Positions 32,270 through 40,526 are shown, counted from the stretch's first letter. The stretch: DNA of 64,000 nt from Hamadaea sp. (GCF_013362815.1 NZ_JABFVK010000014.1:1-64000); one strand, 5' to 3'. The notes: generated from the sequence alone by a model not told the origin. A program made the numbers and translations.

Positions 32270-33880
32270 TTACACGCGCAGCCATACCGTCGTGTCCGCC
32301 GGCGCGCGGCCGTCCTCGAGCGGCCCGCTGGCCAGCACGATCGTCCCGGCGGGGAGCTCCGCCGGGGCAGCGCCGAGGTTGGAGACGCTGATCAGGTCGC
32401 CGCGCTGGAACGCCAGCACCTCGGCCGGCGAGTCGAGCCAGGTCATCGGCGCGTCACCGAAAGCGGGCCGGATCGCCAGCGCCGCGCGGTAGAGCGTCAG
32501 CATCGACGCCGGATCGCCGTCCTGCGCCTCGGCGGTGTAATCCTTCCAGGCCGCGGGCTGTGGCAGCCACGGCTCGGCGTCAGCGAGCGGCGAGAATCCG
32601 AACGGCGGCTGGTCGTCCGACCACGGCAACGGCACCCGGCAGCCGTCCCGGCCGCGCTCGGTGTGCCCGGACCGCTCCCAGATCGGGTCCTGCCGCAGGT
32701 CGTCGTCGAGATCCTCGACCTCCCACAGGCCCAGCTCGTCGCCTTGATAGACGTAGACCCCACCAGGCAGGGCCATCGACAGCAACGCGGCGGCTCGCGC
32801 ACGCCGGGTCCCAAGCTCCAGATCAGACGGTACGCCGTGGCGGCGGTCGTCGAAACCGAAGCCGGTGTAGTCCAACCGGCCGTACCGAGTGGCCACCCGG
32901 GTGACGTCGTGATTGGACAGAACCCAGGTCGGCGGCGCGCCGACCAGGGCGTGGGCGGCGTTGGTCTCGTCGATCACGGTCCGCAGCCGGGCCGGCTCCC
33001 AAGGGCAGAACAGGAAGTCGAAGTTGAACGCCGAGTGCAGCTCGTCCGGCCGCAGGTACCGGGCGAACCCTTCCGGGTCGGGTCCGACGATCTCGCCGAC
33101 GAAGACGCGTTCCCGCTTCGGATCTGCGGCCGTGTACTCGTCCGCGATCGCGCGCCACCGCTGGTAGATGGCGTGCACACCGGGCTGGTCCTCGTACGGC
33201 TTGCCCACACCGGGCGTGAGCGAGGAGAGGTCCGGCAATCCGTCCGCCTTGACCAGGCCGTGCGCCACGTCGATGCGGAATCCGTCGACCCCACGGTCCA
33301 GCCAGAACCGCAGGATGTCGTCGAACTCGTCGACCACCTCGGGGTTGGCCCAGTTCAGGTCCGGCTGCTCCGGGGCGAACATGTGGAAGTAGTACTCACC
33401 GTCGGGTACGCGGGTCCAGCCCGAGCCGCCGAAGTTCGACTGCCAGTCGTTCGGCGGCAGTTCTCCGTTCTCACCACGCCCGGGCCGGAAGTGGAACCGG
33501 GCCCGCTCCGGCGAGCCGGGACCGGCCGCCACCGCCGCGCGGAACCAGGCGTGCTGGTCCGAGCAGTGGTTGGGCACGATGTCGACGATCACCCGGAGCC
33601 CGAGGTCGTGGGCCTCGCCGATGAGTGCCTCCACCTCCGCCAGCGTGCCGAAGATCGGATCGATGTCGCGATAGTCGGCGACGTCGTAGCCGGCGTCCGC
33701 CATCGGCGACGAGTACCAGGGGCTGAACCAGATCGCGTCGACACCGAGGGTCTTGAGGTGGCCCAGGCGGGCCCGGATGCCGGCCACGTCGCCGACGCCG
33801 TCGCCGTTTCCGTCGGCGAAGCTGCGGGGGTAGACCTGGTAGATCGCGGCGGTGCGCCACCAAGCGGCGGAGTTCGTCAA
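32270..33880 (-). CDS. Alpha-glucosidase, GH13 family (AglA-like)
   Basis: A 536-residue intracellular GH13 enzyme. The catalytic triad is Asp204 (GFRIDVAHG), Glu263 (VFVGEIVG) and Asp325 (LSNHDVTR); the first conserved region is DIVPNHCSDQHAWF. The N-terminal WWRTAAIYQVYPRSFADGNGDGVGD is characteristic of oligo-1,6-/alpha-glucosidases. There is no signal peptide, so it hydrolyses imported maltose-type sugars. It is the last gene of the operon with the binding protein and permeases, 70 bases after the second permease, and ends at an intrinsic terminator. Confidence 0.92.
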   Translation of the reverse strand: MTNSAAWWRTAAIYQVYPRSFADGNGDGVGDVAGIRARLGHLKTLGVDAIWFSPWYSSPMADAGYDVADYRDIDPIFGTLAEVEALIGEAHDLGLRVIVDIVPNHCSDQHAWFRAAVAAGPGSPERARFHFRPGRGENGELPPNDWQSNFGGSGWTRVPDGEYYFHMFAPEQPDLNWANPEVVDEFDDILRFWLDRGVDGFRIDVAHGLVKADGLPDLSSLTPGVGKPYEDQPGVHAIYQRWRAIADEYTAADPKRERVFVGEIVGPDPEGFARYLRPDELHSAFNFDFLFCPWEPARLRTVIDETNAAHALVGAPPTWVLSNHDVTRVATRYGRLDYTGFGFDDRRHGVPSDLELGTRRARAAALLSMALPGGVYVYQGDELGLWEVEDLDDDLRQDPIWERSGHTERGRDGCRVPLPWSDDQPPFGFSPLADAEPWLPQPAAWKDYTAEAQDGDPASMLTLYRAALAIRPAFGDAPMTWLDSPAEVLAFQRGDLISVSNLGAAPAELPAGTIVLASGPLEDGRAPADTTVWLRV

Positions 33881-33950
33881 GGCTGTCTCTCTCCTGTGAT
33901 GGATCTGTCGTCCTGTTGGATCGCCTTCAATGGGTGGTCGGGGCGCGCGG

Positions 33951-34841
33951 CTACTCCTTGACGGCTCCGGTGGTGAGGCCGGCCATGATGCTGCGCTGGA
34001 AGATCAGGAAGAAGATCACCGTCGGGATCGCGGCGATGACGGCCGCGGCGATCACGACGTTCTGCGGCGTGCCCCCGGCGAAGGCGTAGATCCCGACGCT
34101 GATCGTCCGGGTCTCCGGCGAGGGCTCCACCAGCTTGGGCCAGAGGAAGTCCTTCCAGACGGCGGTCACGGCGAAGATCGAGACGACCCCGAGGATCGGC
34201 CGGGAGATCGGCAGGATGATCGACCACAGGATGCGCAGCGGTCCGGCTCCGTCGACGATCCCAGCGTAGATCAGATCCTGCGGCACCGAGTCGAAGAACC
34301 GCTTGAGCAGGAAGATGTTGAACGCGTTGGCCACTGCCGGCAGCCAGATCGCGAACGGCGAGTCCAGCAGGCTGATGTGCAGGATCGGCAGGTCGATCGC
34401 GGTCAGGTACTGCGGGACGATGAGGACCATCGCCGGGATCATCAGGGTGGCCAGCATCGCGCCGAGAACCACGTTGCCGAAGATCGGCCGCAGCTTCGAC
34501 AAGGCGTACGCCGCCGCCGTGTCCAGCACGAGCTGGAAGAGCAGTGCGCCACCCGCGTAGTAGATGGTGTTGAACAGCAGCTTGCCAAGCGTCAGGTTGT
34601 TCCACGCGTCGACGTAGTTCTGCGGGTCGGGGTTCGCCGGGAACAGCGTCGGCGGCGTCTGCGCCACCTCCTGGCCCGTCTTGAGCGCGCTGGTCACCAT
34701 CCAGTACAGCGGGCCGATGAAGGCCAGCGTGAAGATCACCACGATGGCGATGAGCAGCGTCCAGTAGATCGCCGGTCCCTTGCCCCGGGTGAGCTGGGTG
34801 TGCGACAGCAGCGTACGCGGGCCGAGTTCACGAGTCGTCAT
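33951..34841 (-). CDS. Sugar ABC transporter permease, MalG/AglG-type
   Basis: A 296-residue inner-membrane subunit with six helices. The EAA-type loop that contacts the ATPase reads VDGAGPLRILWSIILPISRP. It begins MTTRELGPRTLL at ATG 34841, two bases after the stop of the other permease gene, indicating coupling. No ATPase gene is present in the operon; such importers commonly use the shared MsiK ATPase in actinobacteria. Confidence 0.92.
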   Translation of the reverse strand: MTTRELGPRTLLSHTQLTRGKGPAIYWTLLIAIVVIFTLAFIGPLYWMVTSALKTGQEVAQTPPTLFPANPDPQNYVDAWNNLTLGKLLFNTIYYAGGALLFQLVLDTAAAYALSKLRPIFGNVVLGAMLATLMIPAMVLIVPQYLTAIDLPILHISLLDSPFAIWLPAVANAFNIFLLKRFFDSVPQDLIYAGIVDGAGPLRILWSIILPISRPILGVVSIFAVTAVWKDFLWPKLVEPSPETRTISVGIYAFAGGTPQNVVIAAAVIAAIPTVIFFLIFQRSIMAGLTTGAVKE

Positions 34842-34843
34842 CG

Positions 34844-35794
34844 TCAATCCTGCTTCGAGCTCAGGCGTACGTAGGCCGCGGAGAAACCGCCCAGCACCAC
34901 GAGCATGATCACGCCCAGGGCGGCGGCTCCATTGAGGTCGTTCTGGAAGAAGCCGTGCTGATAGATGAGGTACGCCACCGAGGTGGCCGAGTCCTGCGTA
35001 CCCGCGCCGTTGGCCAGGATCAGGGGCTCGATGAACAGCTGCATCGTCGCCACGACCTGCAGCATCGCCATCAGCGACAAGATCAGCTTGGTTTGCGGGA
35101 TGGTGACGTGCCGGATGCGCTTGAACAGGCCCGCACCGTCCAGTTCGGCCGCCTCGTAGAGGCTGCCCGGGATGTTCTGCAACGCTGCCAGGTAGATGAG
35201 CACCGCACCGCCCATGTTCATCCAGGTGGACGCGAGCACCATTGCGGGGACCGCCATCGAAGTGGACTGCATCCATTGCGACGTCGGCAGGTGCAGGAAC
35301 TTCAGGATGGCGTTGAACAGGCCGGCTTCGCTCGGGTCGTACGCGTAGTACTTGAACAGGAACAGCGCCGACGCGGGCGGCAGCATGACCGGCAGATACA
35401 CCAGTACGCGCAGATACCCGCGCGCGTGGCGCAGCTCGTTGAAGATGATGGCCACGACGAACGGGACGGCGTAGCCGAGAACCAGCGCCAGGACCGTGAA
35501 GTACGCCGTGTTCTTCCAGGCCGTCCAGAAGCTCGGATCTTGGAAGATGCGTTCGTAGTTGTCCCACCCGACCCAGGTGGTCACGCCGCGGCGGGTGCGC
35601 TGGAAGCTCATGACGACGCCGCGAACCATGGGGTACCAGGAGAACAAGGCGAAACAGAGGACCGCGCCGATGAGGAAGGCGTACCCGGTCACATTGTTGG
35701 TGATCCGCTGAGCCGGCGCTTTGCGCGGCCGTCGCCCGCTGGGGGCCGGGTGTGATGCGTGGACGGGGCTGGGCGCCACGGTCGCCGAAGGCAT
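34844..35794 (-). CDS. Sugar ABC transporter permease, MalF/AglF-type
   Basis: A 316-residue permease with a Pro/Ala-rich cytoplasmic N-terminus and six helices; the EAA motif is YEAAELDGAGLFKRIRHVTIPQTKLILSL. It works with the next gene as the channel of a carbohydrate importer. A stem-loop at 35816 precedes it, likely lowering expression relative to the binding protein. Confidence 0.92.
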   Translation of the reverse strand: MPSATVAPSPVHASHPAPSGRRPRKAPAQRITNNVTGYAFLIGAVLCFALFSWYPMVRGVVMSFQRTRRGVTTWVGWDNYERIFQDPSFWTAWKNTAYFTVLALVLGYAVPFVVAIIFNELRHARGYLRVLVYLPVMLPPASALFLFKYYAYDPSEAGLFNAILKFLHLPTSQWMQSTSMAVPAMVLASTWMNMGGAVLIYLAALQNIPGSLYEAAELDGAGLFKRIRHVTIPQTKLILSLMAMLQVVATMQLFIEPLILANGAGTQDSATSVAYLIYQHGFFQNDLNGAAALGVIMLVVLGGFSAAYVRLSSKQD

Positions 35795-35815
35795 TGCGAT
35801 GCTCCTTGAGGTGAG

Positions 35816-35850
35816 GTGGGGACCGGCTCTCGCTCAGGACCGGCCCCCAC
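35816..35850 (-). promoter_or_regulatory. Intra-operon stem-loop between binding protein and permease genes
   Basis: GTGGGGACCGG (35816-35826) pairs with CCGGCCCCCAC (35840-35850), 10 of 11, loop 13 nt. Hairpins in this position attenuate transcription or protect the upstream mRNA, giving the excess of binding protein typical of ABC importers. Confidence 0.6.
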
Positions 35851-35893
35851 GCCTACTGGCTGCGCCACCGGCGGGTGACGCCAGCGCCGGCCG

Positions 35894-37273
35894 CTACTTG
35901 GCGGCGGCGGCCAAGGCCTGGTTGACCTTGTCCTCGGCCTTCTTGAGCTCGTCGTCCACGCTCGCGTTCGGGTTGGTCAGGATGGCCGACATCGCGGAGT
36001 CGAGGATCGCGTAGATCGCCTGCGCGTTGGCCGGCTCGAACTTGATCGGGACGGGGTTGTTCGCGAACAGCGCGAAGTCGTCCACGGTCACGTTCGCGTT
36101 GGCGACCTTCAGGTCGTTGTCCGCCTTGAACGCGTCGCTGCCCGGGATGAACAGCTGCGGCTGCGGCAGGCCGACCGGGTTGTTCTCCGGCTTGGCCCGG
36201 ACGTAGTCGAACTGGCCCTTGCCGACCGTGAGCTTCTCGTAGGCCAGCCACTTCAGGCCCGCCTCGACCTGCGCCTTGGACAGGCCCTTCTTGAAGAAGT
36301 AGCCCTCACCGCCGCCGAGGGTGCCCTTGGCCGGGCCGCCCTGTCCGGGCATCGGGGCCATCGCCCAGTCCTGGTACTTGCCCTGGAACTGGGTGACGAT
36401 CGCGGTGGTGGCGTCGGGCGCGCCGACGAACATGCCGACCTTGCCGGCCCCGGCGTTGGTCAGGAGGTCCGCCCACTGCAGGAGCTGCTTCTCGCCCATG
36501 CTCTTGTCGGTGTACCGCATGTCCTTGAGGTTCTGGAGAACCTTCTTGCCGAGGTCGTTGTTGAAGTCGGCCTTCTTGCCGTCGGCCGTCACGACCTGAC
36601 CGCCCTGCGAGAACAGCTCGGCGGTGAAGTGCCAGCCACCGGTGTTGCCCGCGCTGTAGTCGGAGTAGCCGGCGATGCCGTTGCCGAGCGCGGAGATCTT
36701 CTTCGCCGCCTCTCGGACCTCTTCCCACGTCTTCGGCGGGTTCTTGGGGTCGAGCCCGGCCTGCGTGAAGAGGTTCTTGTTGTAGAGCAGACCCATCGAG
36801 TAGTTCTTGGTGGGAATGCCGTATAGCTTGTCGCCCTCGCTGAAGGCGGCCTTCGCCTCCTTGGAGATGCTGTCCCAGGTGGGGATCTGGTCCTTGGTGG
36901 CGTACTGGGTGATCTCCATGGCCTGCCCGGAGTCGAGCACCTGCTGCAGGTCGGTCATGTACGCGTAGAAGACGTCGGTGACGGTGCCGCCGGCGAGCCG
37001 GGCGGTGAAGTCCGGCGGGTTGTTGCACTGGGCGCCGACCGACACGCTCTTGATCGTGATGTTGGGGTTGAGCTTCTGGAACGCCTCGACATCGGCGTTC
37101 CAGTCCTTCAGCAGCTCCTTCTGCGAGCCCACCGGCATGCAGTCCACGGTGATGGTGACCTTGTCACCGCTGCTGGACGAGTCGTCGCCCTTCGTCGAAC
37201 AGGCCGCGAGGGCGAGCCCGAGTCCGGCCACGGCCGCGAGGGCTGCCACCCTGCGGTACTGCGTTACGGACAT
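35894..37273 (-). CDS. Extracellular sugar-binding lipoprotein (AglE-like)
   Basis: A 459-residue family 1 solute-binding lipoprotein. The lipobox LALAACS ends at Cys25. The mature part has the two-lobe sugar-binding fold with TITVDCMPVGSQKELLKDWNADVEAFQKLNP, MYNKNLF-type LLYNKNLFTQAGLDPKNPPKTWEE, and GGWHFTAELFSQGG. It captures oligosaccharides for the two permeases downstream. It has its own promoter (37316-37344) and an upstream palindrome matching the LacI sites of this locus. Confidence 0.93.
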   Translation of the reverse strand: MSVTQYRRVAALAAVAGLGLALAACSTKGDDSSSSGDKVTITVDCMPVGSQKELLKDWNADVEAFQKLNPNITIKSVSVGAQCNNPPDFTARLAGGTVTDVFYAYMTDLQQVLDSGQAMEITQYATKDQIPTWDSISKEAKAAFSEGDKLYGIPTKNYSMGLLYNKNLFTQAGLDPKNPPKTWEEVREAAKKISALGNGIAGYSDYSAGNTGGWHFTAELFSQGGQVVTADGKKADFNNDLGKKVLQNLKDMRYTDKSMGEKQLLQWADLLTNAGAGKVGMFVGAPDATTAIVTQFQGKYQDWAMAPMPGQGGPAKGTLGGGEGYFFKKGLSKAQVEAGLKWLAYEKLTVGKGQFDYVRAKPENNPVGLPQPQLFIPGSDAFKADNDLKVANANVTVDDFALFANNPVPIKFEPANAQAIYAILDSAMSAILTNPNASVDDELKKAEDKVNQALAAAAK

Positions 37274-37315
37274 CTATCCATCCCTTCGGGGAACGGGTTG
37301 TCGCTGAGTGGGCTC

Positions 37316-37380
37316 ACTGTAACTATGGCGACTCCTGGCGGCAATACTCCGACAACACAATGCAAAATTACGACTTTGCA
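37316..37380 (-). promoter_or_regulatory. Promoter and LacI-type operator of the agl-like operon
   Basis: On the minus strand TTGCCG (37344-37339), 17 bases, TACAGT (37321-37316) form the promoter. Upstream TGCAAA-N8-TTTGCA (37361-37380) is a palindrome of the TTGCA class, related to the perfect site at 38513. The 224-base gap 37274-37497 otherwise holds only the lacI terminator. Confidence 0.6.
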
Positions 37381-37441
37381 ACGGTGATCGCGAAGGACTC
37401 TTGCATTGAGGGTCTGAGCTGCAGTTTTGCGGGCACGAAGA

Positions 37442-37472
37442 AGCCCCGCCGGGGCGTACGCCCGACGGGGCT
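37442..37472 (-). terminator. Terminator after lacI-family gene
   Basis: AGCCCCGCCGGG (37442-37453) and CCCGACGGGGCT (37461-37472), 11 of 12 paired, loop 7. On the minus strand it is followed by TTCTTCG. Confidence 0.8.
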
Positions 37473-37497
37473 GTGCAAGAAACGATGCGCGGAGGGA

Positions 37498-38490
37498 CTA
37501 GGCGGCCGGTGCCGGACCGGTGGAGCCGCGTACCACCAACTCGGGCTCGAAGAGCAGCTCATCGGTCGGGATCGGGTTGCCCGCGATCGCGTTGATAAGC
37601 AGCGCCACGACCGCCTGGCCCATCGCCTCGATCGGCTGCCGGACGGTGGTCAGCGGCGGTTCCGTGCAAGTCATGAACGAGGAGTCGTCGTAGCCGACCA
37701 CGGAGACGTCGTTGGGCACGCTGCGGCCGAGGCGGCGGACGGCCCGGATCGCGCCCAGCGCCAGGACGTCGGAGGCGCAGATCAACGCCGTCGCACCCCG
37801 CTTCATCAGCCGGGTTCCGGCGGCGTGCCCGCCTTCCAGGGAGAAGATGGTGTGCTCGAAGAGGTCCGGCTGAGCCGCCTTGGCGCTGTACGCCTTGAGC
37901 TTGCGCAGCGACGGCATGTGGTCCTCGGGCCCGATGATGAGGCCGATCCGCTCATGGCCGAGCGCCACGAGATGCTGGTACGCCTGCTCGACGGCGTGCG
38001 AGTCGTCCGTCGACACCCGGGGGAACTTGAGCCCGTCTATGGCTGCGTTAACAAGGACGGCCGGCAGACCCCGGTCGGCGATGCGGTGGTAGTGCTCGTG
38101 GTCGGCCGCGCCCTGGGCGTAGTTGCCCCCGGCGAAGATCACCCCGGAGACGTGCTGGTCGAGCAGCATGTCGACGTAGTCGCCCTCGGAGACGCCGTGC
38201 TGCGTACGCGTACAGAGCACCGGGGTGAACGAGCGGCGGGCGAGCGCGTCGGCCACCACCTCGGCGAACGCCGGGAAGATCGGGTTGCCCAGTTCGGGCA
38301 GGACGAGTCCGACCAGGCGGGCCCGTTCCCCGCGCAGCTTGGTCGGGCGCTCGTACCCCAGCACGTCGAGCGCGGTCAGCACGTTGGTCCGAGTGGCCTC
38401 GGAGATCCCGGGCTTGCCGTTGAGCACCCGGGAGACCGTGGCTTCACTGACTCCGACGTACTTCGCTACCTCAGCCAGTCTGCGCGTCAT
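37498..38490 (-). CDS. LacI family transcriptional regulator (AglR/MalR-like)
   Basis: A 330-residue repressor: helix-turn-helix RLAEVAKYVGVSEATVSRVLNGKPGISEATR (residues 4-34), hinge helix, then a periplasmic-binding-protein-like ligand domain with VGLVLPELGNPIFPAFAE and VVGYDDSSFMTCTEPPLTTVRQP. It precedes the alpha-glucoside importer genes on the same strand, so it most likely represses them until an alpha-glucoside binds. A perfect palindrome lies just upstream of its own start, indicating autoregulation. The message appears leaderless (TACGCT, seven bases, ATG). Confidence 0.92.
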   Translation of the reverse strand: MTRRLAEVAKYVGVSEATVSRVLNGKPGISEATRTNVLTALDVLGYERPTKLRGERARLVGLVLPELGNPIFPAFAEVVADALARRSFTPVLCTRTQHGVSEGDYVDMLLDQHVSGVIFAGGNYAQGAADHEHYHRIADRGLPAVLVNAAIDGLKFPRVSTDDSHAVEQAYQHLVALGHERIGLIIGPEDHMPSLRKLKAYSAKAAQPDLFEHTIFSLEGGHAAGTRLMKRGATALICASDVLALGAIRAVRRLGRSVPNDVSVVGYDDSSFMTCTEPPLTTVRQPIEAMGQAVVALLINAIAGNPIPTDELLFEPELVVRGSTGPAPAA

Positions 38491-38497
38491 GAGTGCA

Positions 38498-38531
38498 AGC
38501 GTAATGCATCAGCGTGCAAGTCACTTGCACG
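38498..38531 (-). promoter_or_regulatory. LacI-type operator and -10 of the regulator gene
   Basis: CGTGCAAGT-C-ACTTGCACG (38513-38531) is a perfect 9-1-9 palindrome of the form bound by MalR/AglR-like repressors. TACGCT on the minus strand (38503-38498) is the -10, seven bases before ATG 38490. A related half-match TGCAAGCGTAATGCA overlaps the -10. Confidence 0.78.
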
Positions 38532-38550
38532 AGCCAGTGTGGGATTCCCG

Positions 38551-39192
38551 TCAGCCCGCGAGCAGCTCCGGCAACCGGCGCATGTCATCGAAGACGACCG
38601 TACCGGTTCCGGCGAGCTTCTCGCCAGAGGTGACGCCGCCGGCGTACGCGAAGCAGCGCATCCCGGCCGATCGGGCCGCCCGGACGCCCGGTTCGCTGTC
38701 CTCGACCACTACACAGCCGGCCGGATCGACGCCGAGCGTACGCGCAGCGTGCAGGAACAAGTCGGGGAACGGCTTGCCACGTTCGACCATTGTGGAGCTG
38801 AACAGGCGATCCCCGAAGTGGTGGCTCAGTCCGGTCAGTTTCAGGCTGTGCCTCGTCTTCTCCAGCCGCCCACTGGACGCGACGCAGACCGGCAGATCGA
38901 TCCGGTCCAGCGCCTCGGCGATGCCGTCCACCGCCGTCAACTCGGCGTCGTGTGCGGCGGTCATCCGCGGCATCCACAGGTCCGGCCACTCCGGCACCGG
39001 GCGGCCCAGCCACTCGGCGATCTTCTCCTGGATGGTCGGCAGCGACTTGCCGACGAAGTGATCGACGATGTCGGCCTCGGTCGCCTGGTAGCCGTACTCG
39101 GCGAGCATCTCGATGTTCAGCCGGACGGCGATCCGCTCGCTGTCCACCAGTACGCCGTCGCAGTCGAAGATGACCAGTTCAGGTTTCGCCAC
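38551..39192 (-). CDS. HAD superfamily phosphatase/phosphomutase (beta-phosphoglucomutase-like)
   Basis: A 213-residue HAD-IA hydrolase: motif I VIFDCDGVLVDSE (nucleophile Asp in DCDG), motif II VASSGR, motif III Lys in GKPFPDLF and motif IV VVEDSEPGV. It would act on small phospho-sugars or related metabolites; the D-x-D-G-V-L-x-D-S-E pattern is that of beta-phosphoglucomutases and related phosphatases. It starts at GTG 39192, six bases after TAAGGT. It lies downstream of the RDD gene with a nine-base gap and upstream of the LacI gene. Confidence 0.88.
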   Translation of the reverse strand: MAKPELVIFDCDGVLVDSERIAVRLNIEMLAEYGYQATEADIVDHFVGKSLPTIQEKIAEWLGRPVPEWPDLWMPRMTAAHDAELTAVDGIAEALDRIDLPVCVASSGRLEKTRHSLKLTGLSHHFGDRLFSSTMVERGKPFPDLFLHAARTLGVDPAGCVVVEDSEPGVRAARSAGMRCFAYAGGVTSGEKLAGTGTVVFDDMRRLPELLAG

Positions 39193-39204
39193 GCCGCCAC
39201 CTTA
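39193..39204 (-). promoter_or_regulatory. Leaderless -10 of HAD gene formed from upstream stop codon
   Basis: On the minus strand TAAGGT (39204-39199) begins with the TAA stop codon of the RDD gene and is followed by six bases and GTG 39192. Confidence 0.5.
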
Positions 39205-39648
39205 GGCGGTCGAGCGACCCGGGCGGCCGGCGTACTGGACGACTGTGCCGAACGCCATGTCGAGCAGCGAGCGACGGCGTACGTCGAACAGCACCGTCAC
39301 CAGGCCGACGAACCAGATCGGGGCGAAGAGCAGACCGAACACGGCGCGCAGCACCGCCCGGATCAGGCCGATGCGGCGGCCGTCGGTCAGGCGTACGACG
39401 GTGCCGAAGACGCTGCCGCCGATGGTCTCGCCGGTCAGCCGCCAGCACCCGGCGAAGTAGACCGCCGGGGTGAGGTTGGCGCCCCAGTCCAGCGCCCTCA
39501 GCAGCCACTTCGGCGGCGTACCGGCGACGACTTCCCACATCAGCGGCAGCCCTTTGCCCACCACGACCACCGCGATCGCGACGATGAGGACGTCCAGGCC
39601 CAGCCCGGCCACGCGCGACACGAGTCCGGCGTACGCCCGCTGCTCCAT
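39202..39648 (-). CDS. RDD family membrane protein
   Basis: A 148-residue protein with three to four membrane segments. RDD landmarks are the N-terminal YAGLVSRVAGLGLDVLIVAI and the later LTDGRRIGLIRAVLRAVFGLLF segment followed by FDVRRRSLLDMAFGTVV. RDD proteins are membrane proteins, some implicated in sodium/proton exchange. Its ATG directly follows the TAG stop of the repeat protein gene, so the two are co-transcribed. Confidence 0.8.
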   Translation of the reverse strand: MEQRAYAGLVSRVAGLGLDVLIVAIAVVVVGKGLPLMWEVVAGTPPKWLLRALDWGANLTPAVYFAGCWRLTGETIGGSVFGTVVRLTDGRRIGLIRAVLRAVFGLLFAPIWFVGLVTVLFDVRRRSLLDMAFGTVVQYAGRPGRSTA

Positions 39649-40185
39649 CTAGCTCGCCGGGCTGGAGGAGAGATGGAACAGGCGGCGGAACCCGGATTCG
39701 AGCCGGTCGTCGGCGGCGGCCGTGCTCTCGCGCAGATCCCCGGCCGCGTCGGCGACGACGTCGCGGCTCTGCTCGGTGATCAGATCCCGCAGTTCTGCGC
39801 TCTCCGTCAGGTCCTTGATGACGATCGGGAGCACCTTCTCCTGCAACAGCGGAGTCGCCGCGTCGAGGAGCCGGGGCAGCATCGTCGCCTCGATGAGCGG
39901 CATGGCCGATTCCAGCAACCGCGGCAGCAGTTTGACCTCGATGAGCGGCAGCGCGGCGTCGAGGAAGCGCGGCAGGACGGACTCGGTCAGGTAGGGCATC
40001 AGGTCGTCGATCACCCGCGGGACGACCTTGGCGGCCGCGAAGTCGATCGGAACCTCGACGGCCGACCGCATCGCGTGCTCACCGGCGGTGGCCGCCCGCT
40101 TCACCCAGTCGCGGGCCGCGTCGGCCGCCAGTACGGCGCTGCCGAGGGCGACTTCGGGCAGGCTGGCTCGGGTCGTATCGGACAT
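39649..40185 (-). CDS. Amphipathic-repeat protein of unknown function
   Basis: A 178-residue all-helical protein. Its centre contains three to four 16-residue repeats of the form LPR-(F/L)-L-(D/E)-x-A-x-P-L-I-E-x-x (about residues 72-122), each an amphipathic helix bounded by Pro. There is no signal peptide or membrane helix. Repeats of this type bind lipid surfaces or form elongated scaffolds, but I do not recognise the family. It is coupled to the RDD membrane protein gene downstream, suggesting a membrane-associated pair. ATG 40185 follows TAGACT by seven bases and lacks a nearby ribosome binding site. Confidence 0.65.
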   Translation of the reverse strand: MSDTTRASLPEVALGSAVLAADAARDWVKRAATAGEHAMRSAVEVPIDFAAAKVVPRVIDDLMPYLTESVLPRFLDAALPLIEVKLLPRLLESAMPLIEATMLPRLLDAATPLLQEKVLPIVIKDLTESAELRDLITEQSRDVVADAAGDLRESTAAADDRLESGFRRLFHLSSSPAS

Positions 40186-40192
40186 ATCGCCC

Positions 40193-40198
40193 AGTCTA
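40193..40198 (-). promoter_or_regulatory. Leaderless -10 of the amphipathic-repeat gene
   Basis: TAGACT on the minus strand, seven bases before ATG 40185. Confidence 0.45.
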
Positions 40199-40303
40199 CG
40201 GCTCCTTCGCGATGACCTTGGATAGAACGCGTCGCTATGGCAGCAGAAACCATTCAAGATCGACTGCGGAGCGGCGCTGGCCCGCCCGGTGAGGGCTGAA
40301 CTG

Positions 40304-40309
40304 GTACCG
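40304..40309 (+). promoter_or_regulatory. Putative -10 of the valS leader transcript
   Basis: TACCGT lies 37 bases before the leader-peptide start. No convincing -35 is seen. The stretch 40186-40346 contains no other feature I can support. Confidence 0.3.
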
Positions 40310-40346
40310 TGGAGAGCACTCACCCGAGACGACACAGGAGGGCGAC

Positions 40347-40451
40347 GTGGCGACGACCGCGAACCCGATGAACCGAGCCCCGCAGGCACTGCCGCGGCCG
40401 GTCGTCGAGGTATGCGGCGTACGCGTACGTCGAGTACGGGTAGCCGGCTGA
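40347..40451 (+). CDS. Valine-rich leader peptide of valS
   Basis: A 34-codon open frame from GTG 40347 to TGA 40449-40451, preceded four bases upstream by the strong ribosome binding site AGGAGGG (40336-40342). The C-terminal half reads RPVVEVCGVRVRRVRVAG: seven of the last sixteen residues are Val, encoded by two GTC then five GTA codons. It ends 75 bases before the valyl-tRNA synthetase start. Valine codons in a short translated frame ahead of a valine gene is the hallmark of ribosome-mediated attenuation: stalling when charged Val-tRNA is scarce would change downstream RNA folding. GTACG-type strings are common throughout this genome, so GTA need not be rare. Confidence 0.6.
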   Translation: MATTANPMNRAPQALPRPVVEVCGVRVRRVRVAG

Positions 40452-40487
40452 CGGCCGGTCCCCGCGAACCCCAACTCCTGTCAAGCC

Positions 40488-40525
40488 CACCTCACCCAGG
40501 TGTGGCGTCTCGAAAGGTGCACACC
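40488..40525 (+). promoter_or_regulatory. Mutually exclusive hairpins over the valS ribosome binding site
   Basis: CACCT (40488-40492) can pair with AGGTG (40498-40502). Alternatively GGTGTG (40499-40504) can pair with CACACC (40520-40525), which would enclose the AAGG at 40514-40517 and end one base before ATG 40527. The two stems share 40499-40502 and cannot coexist, the arrangement expected of a translational switch. Both stems are short. Confidence 0.4.
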
Positions 40526-40526
40526 A

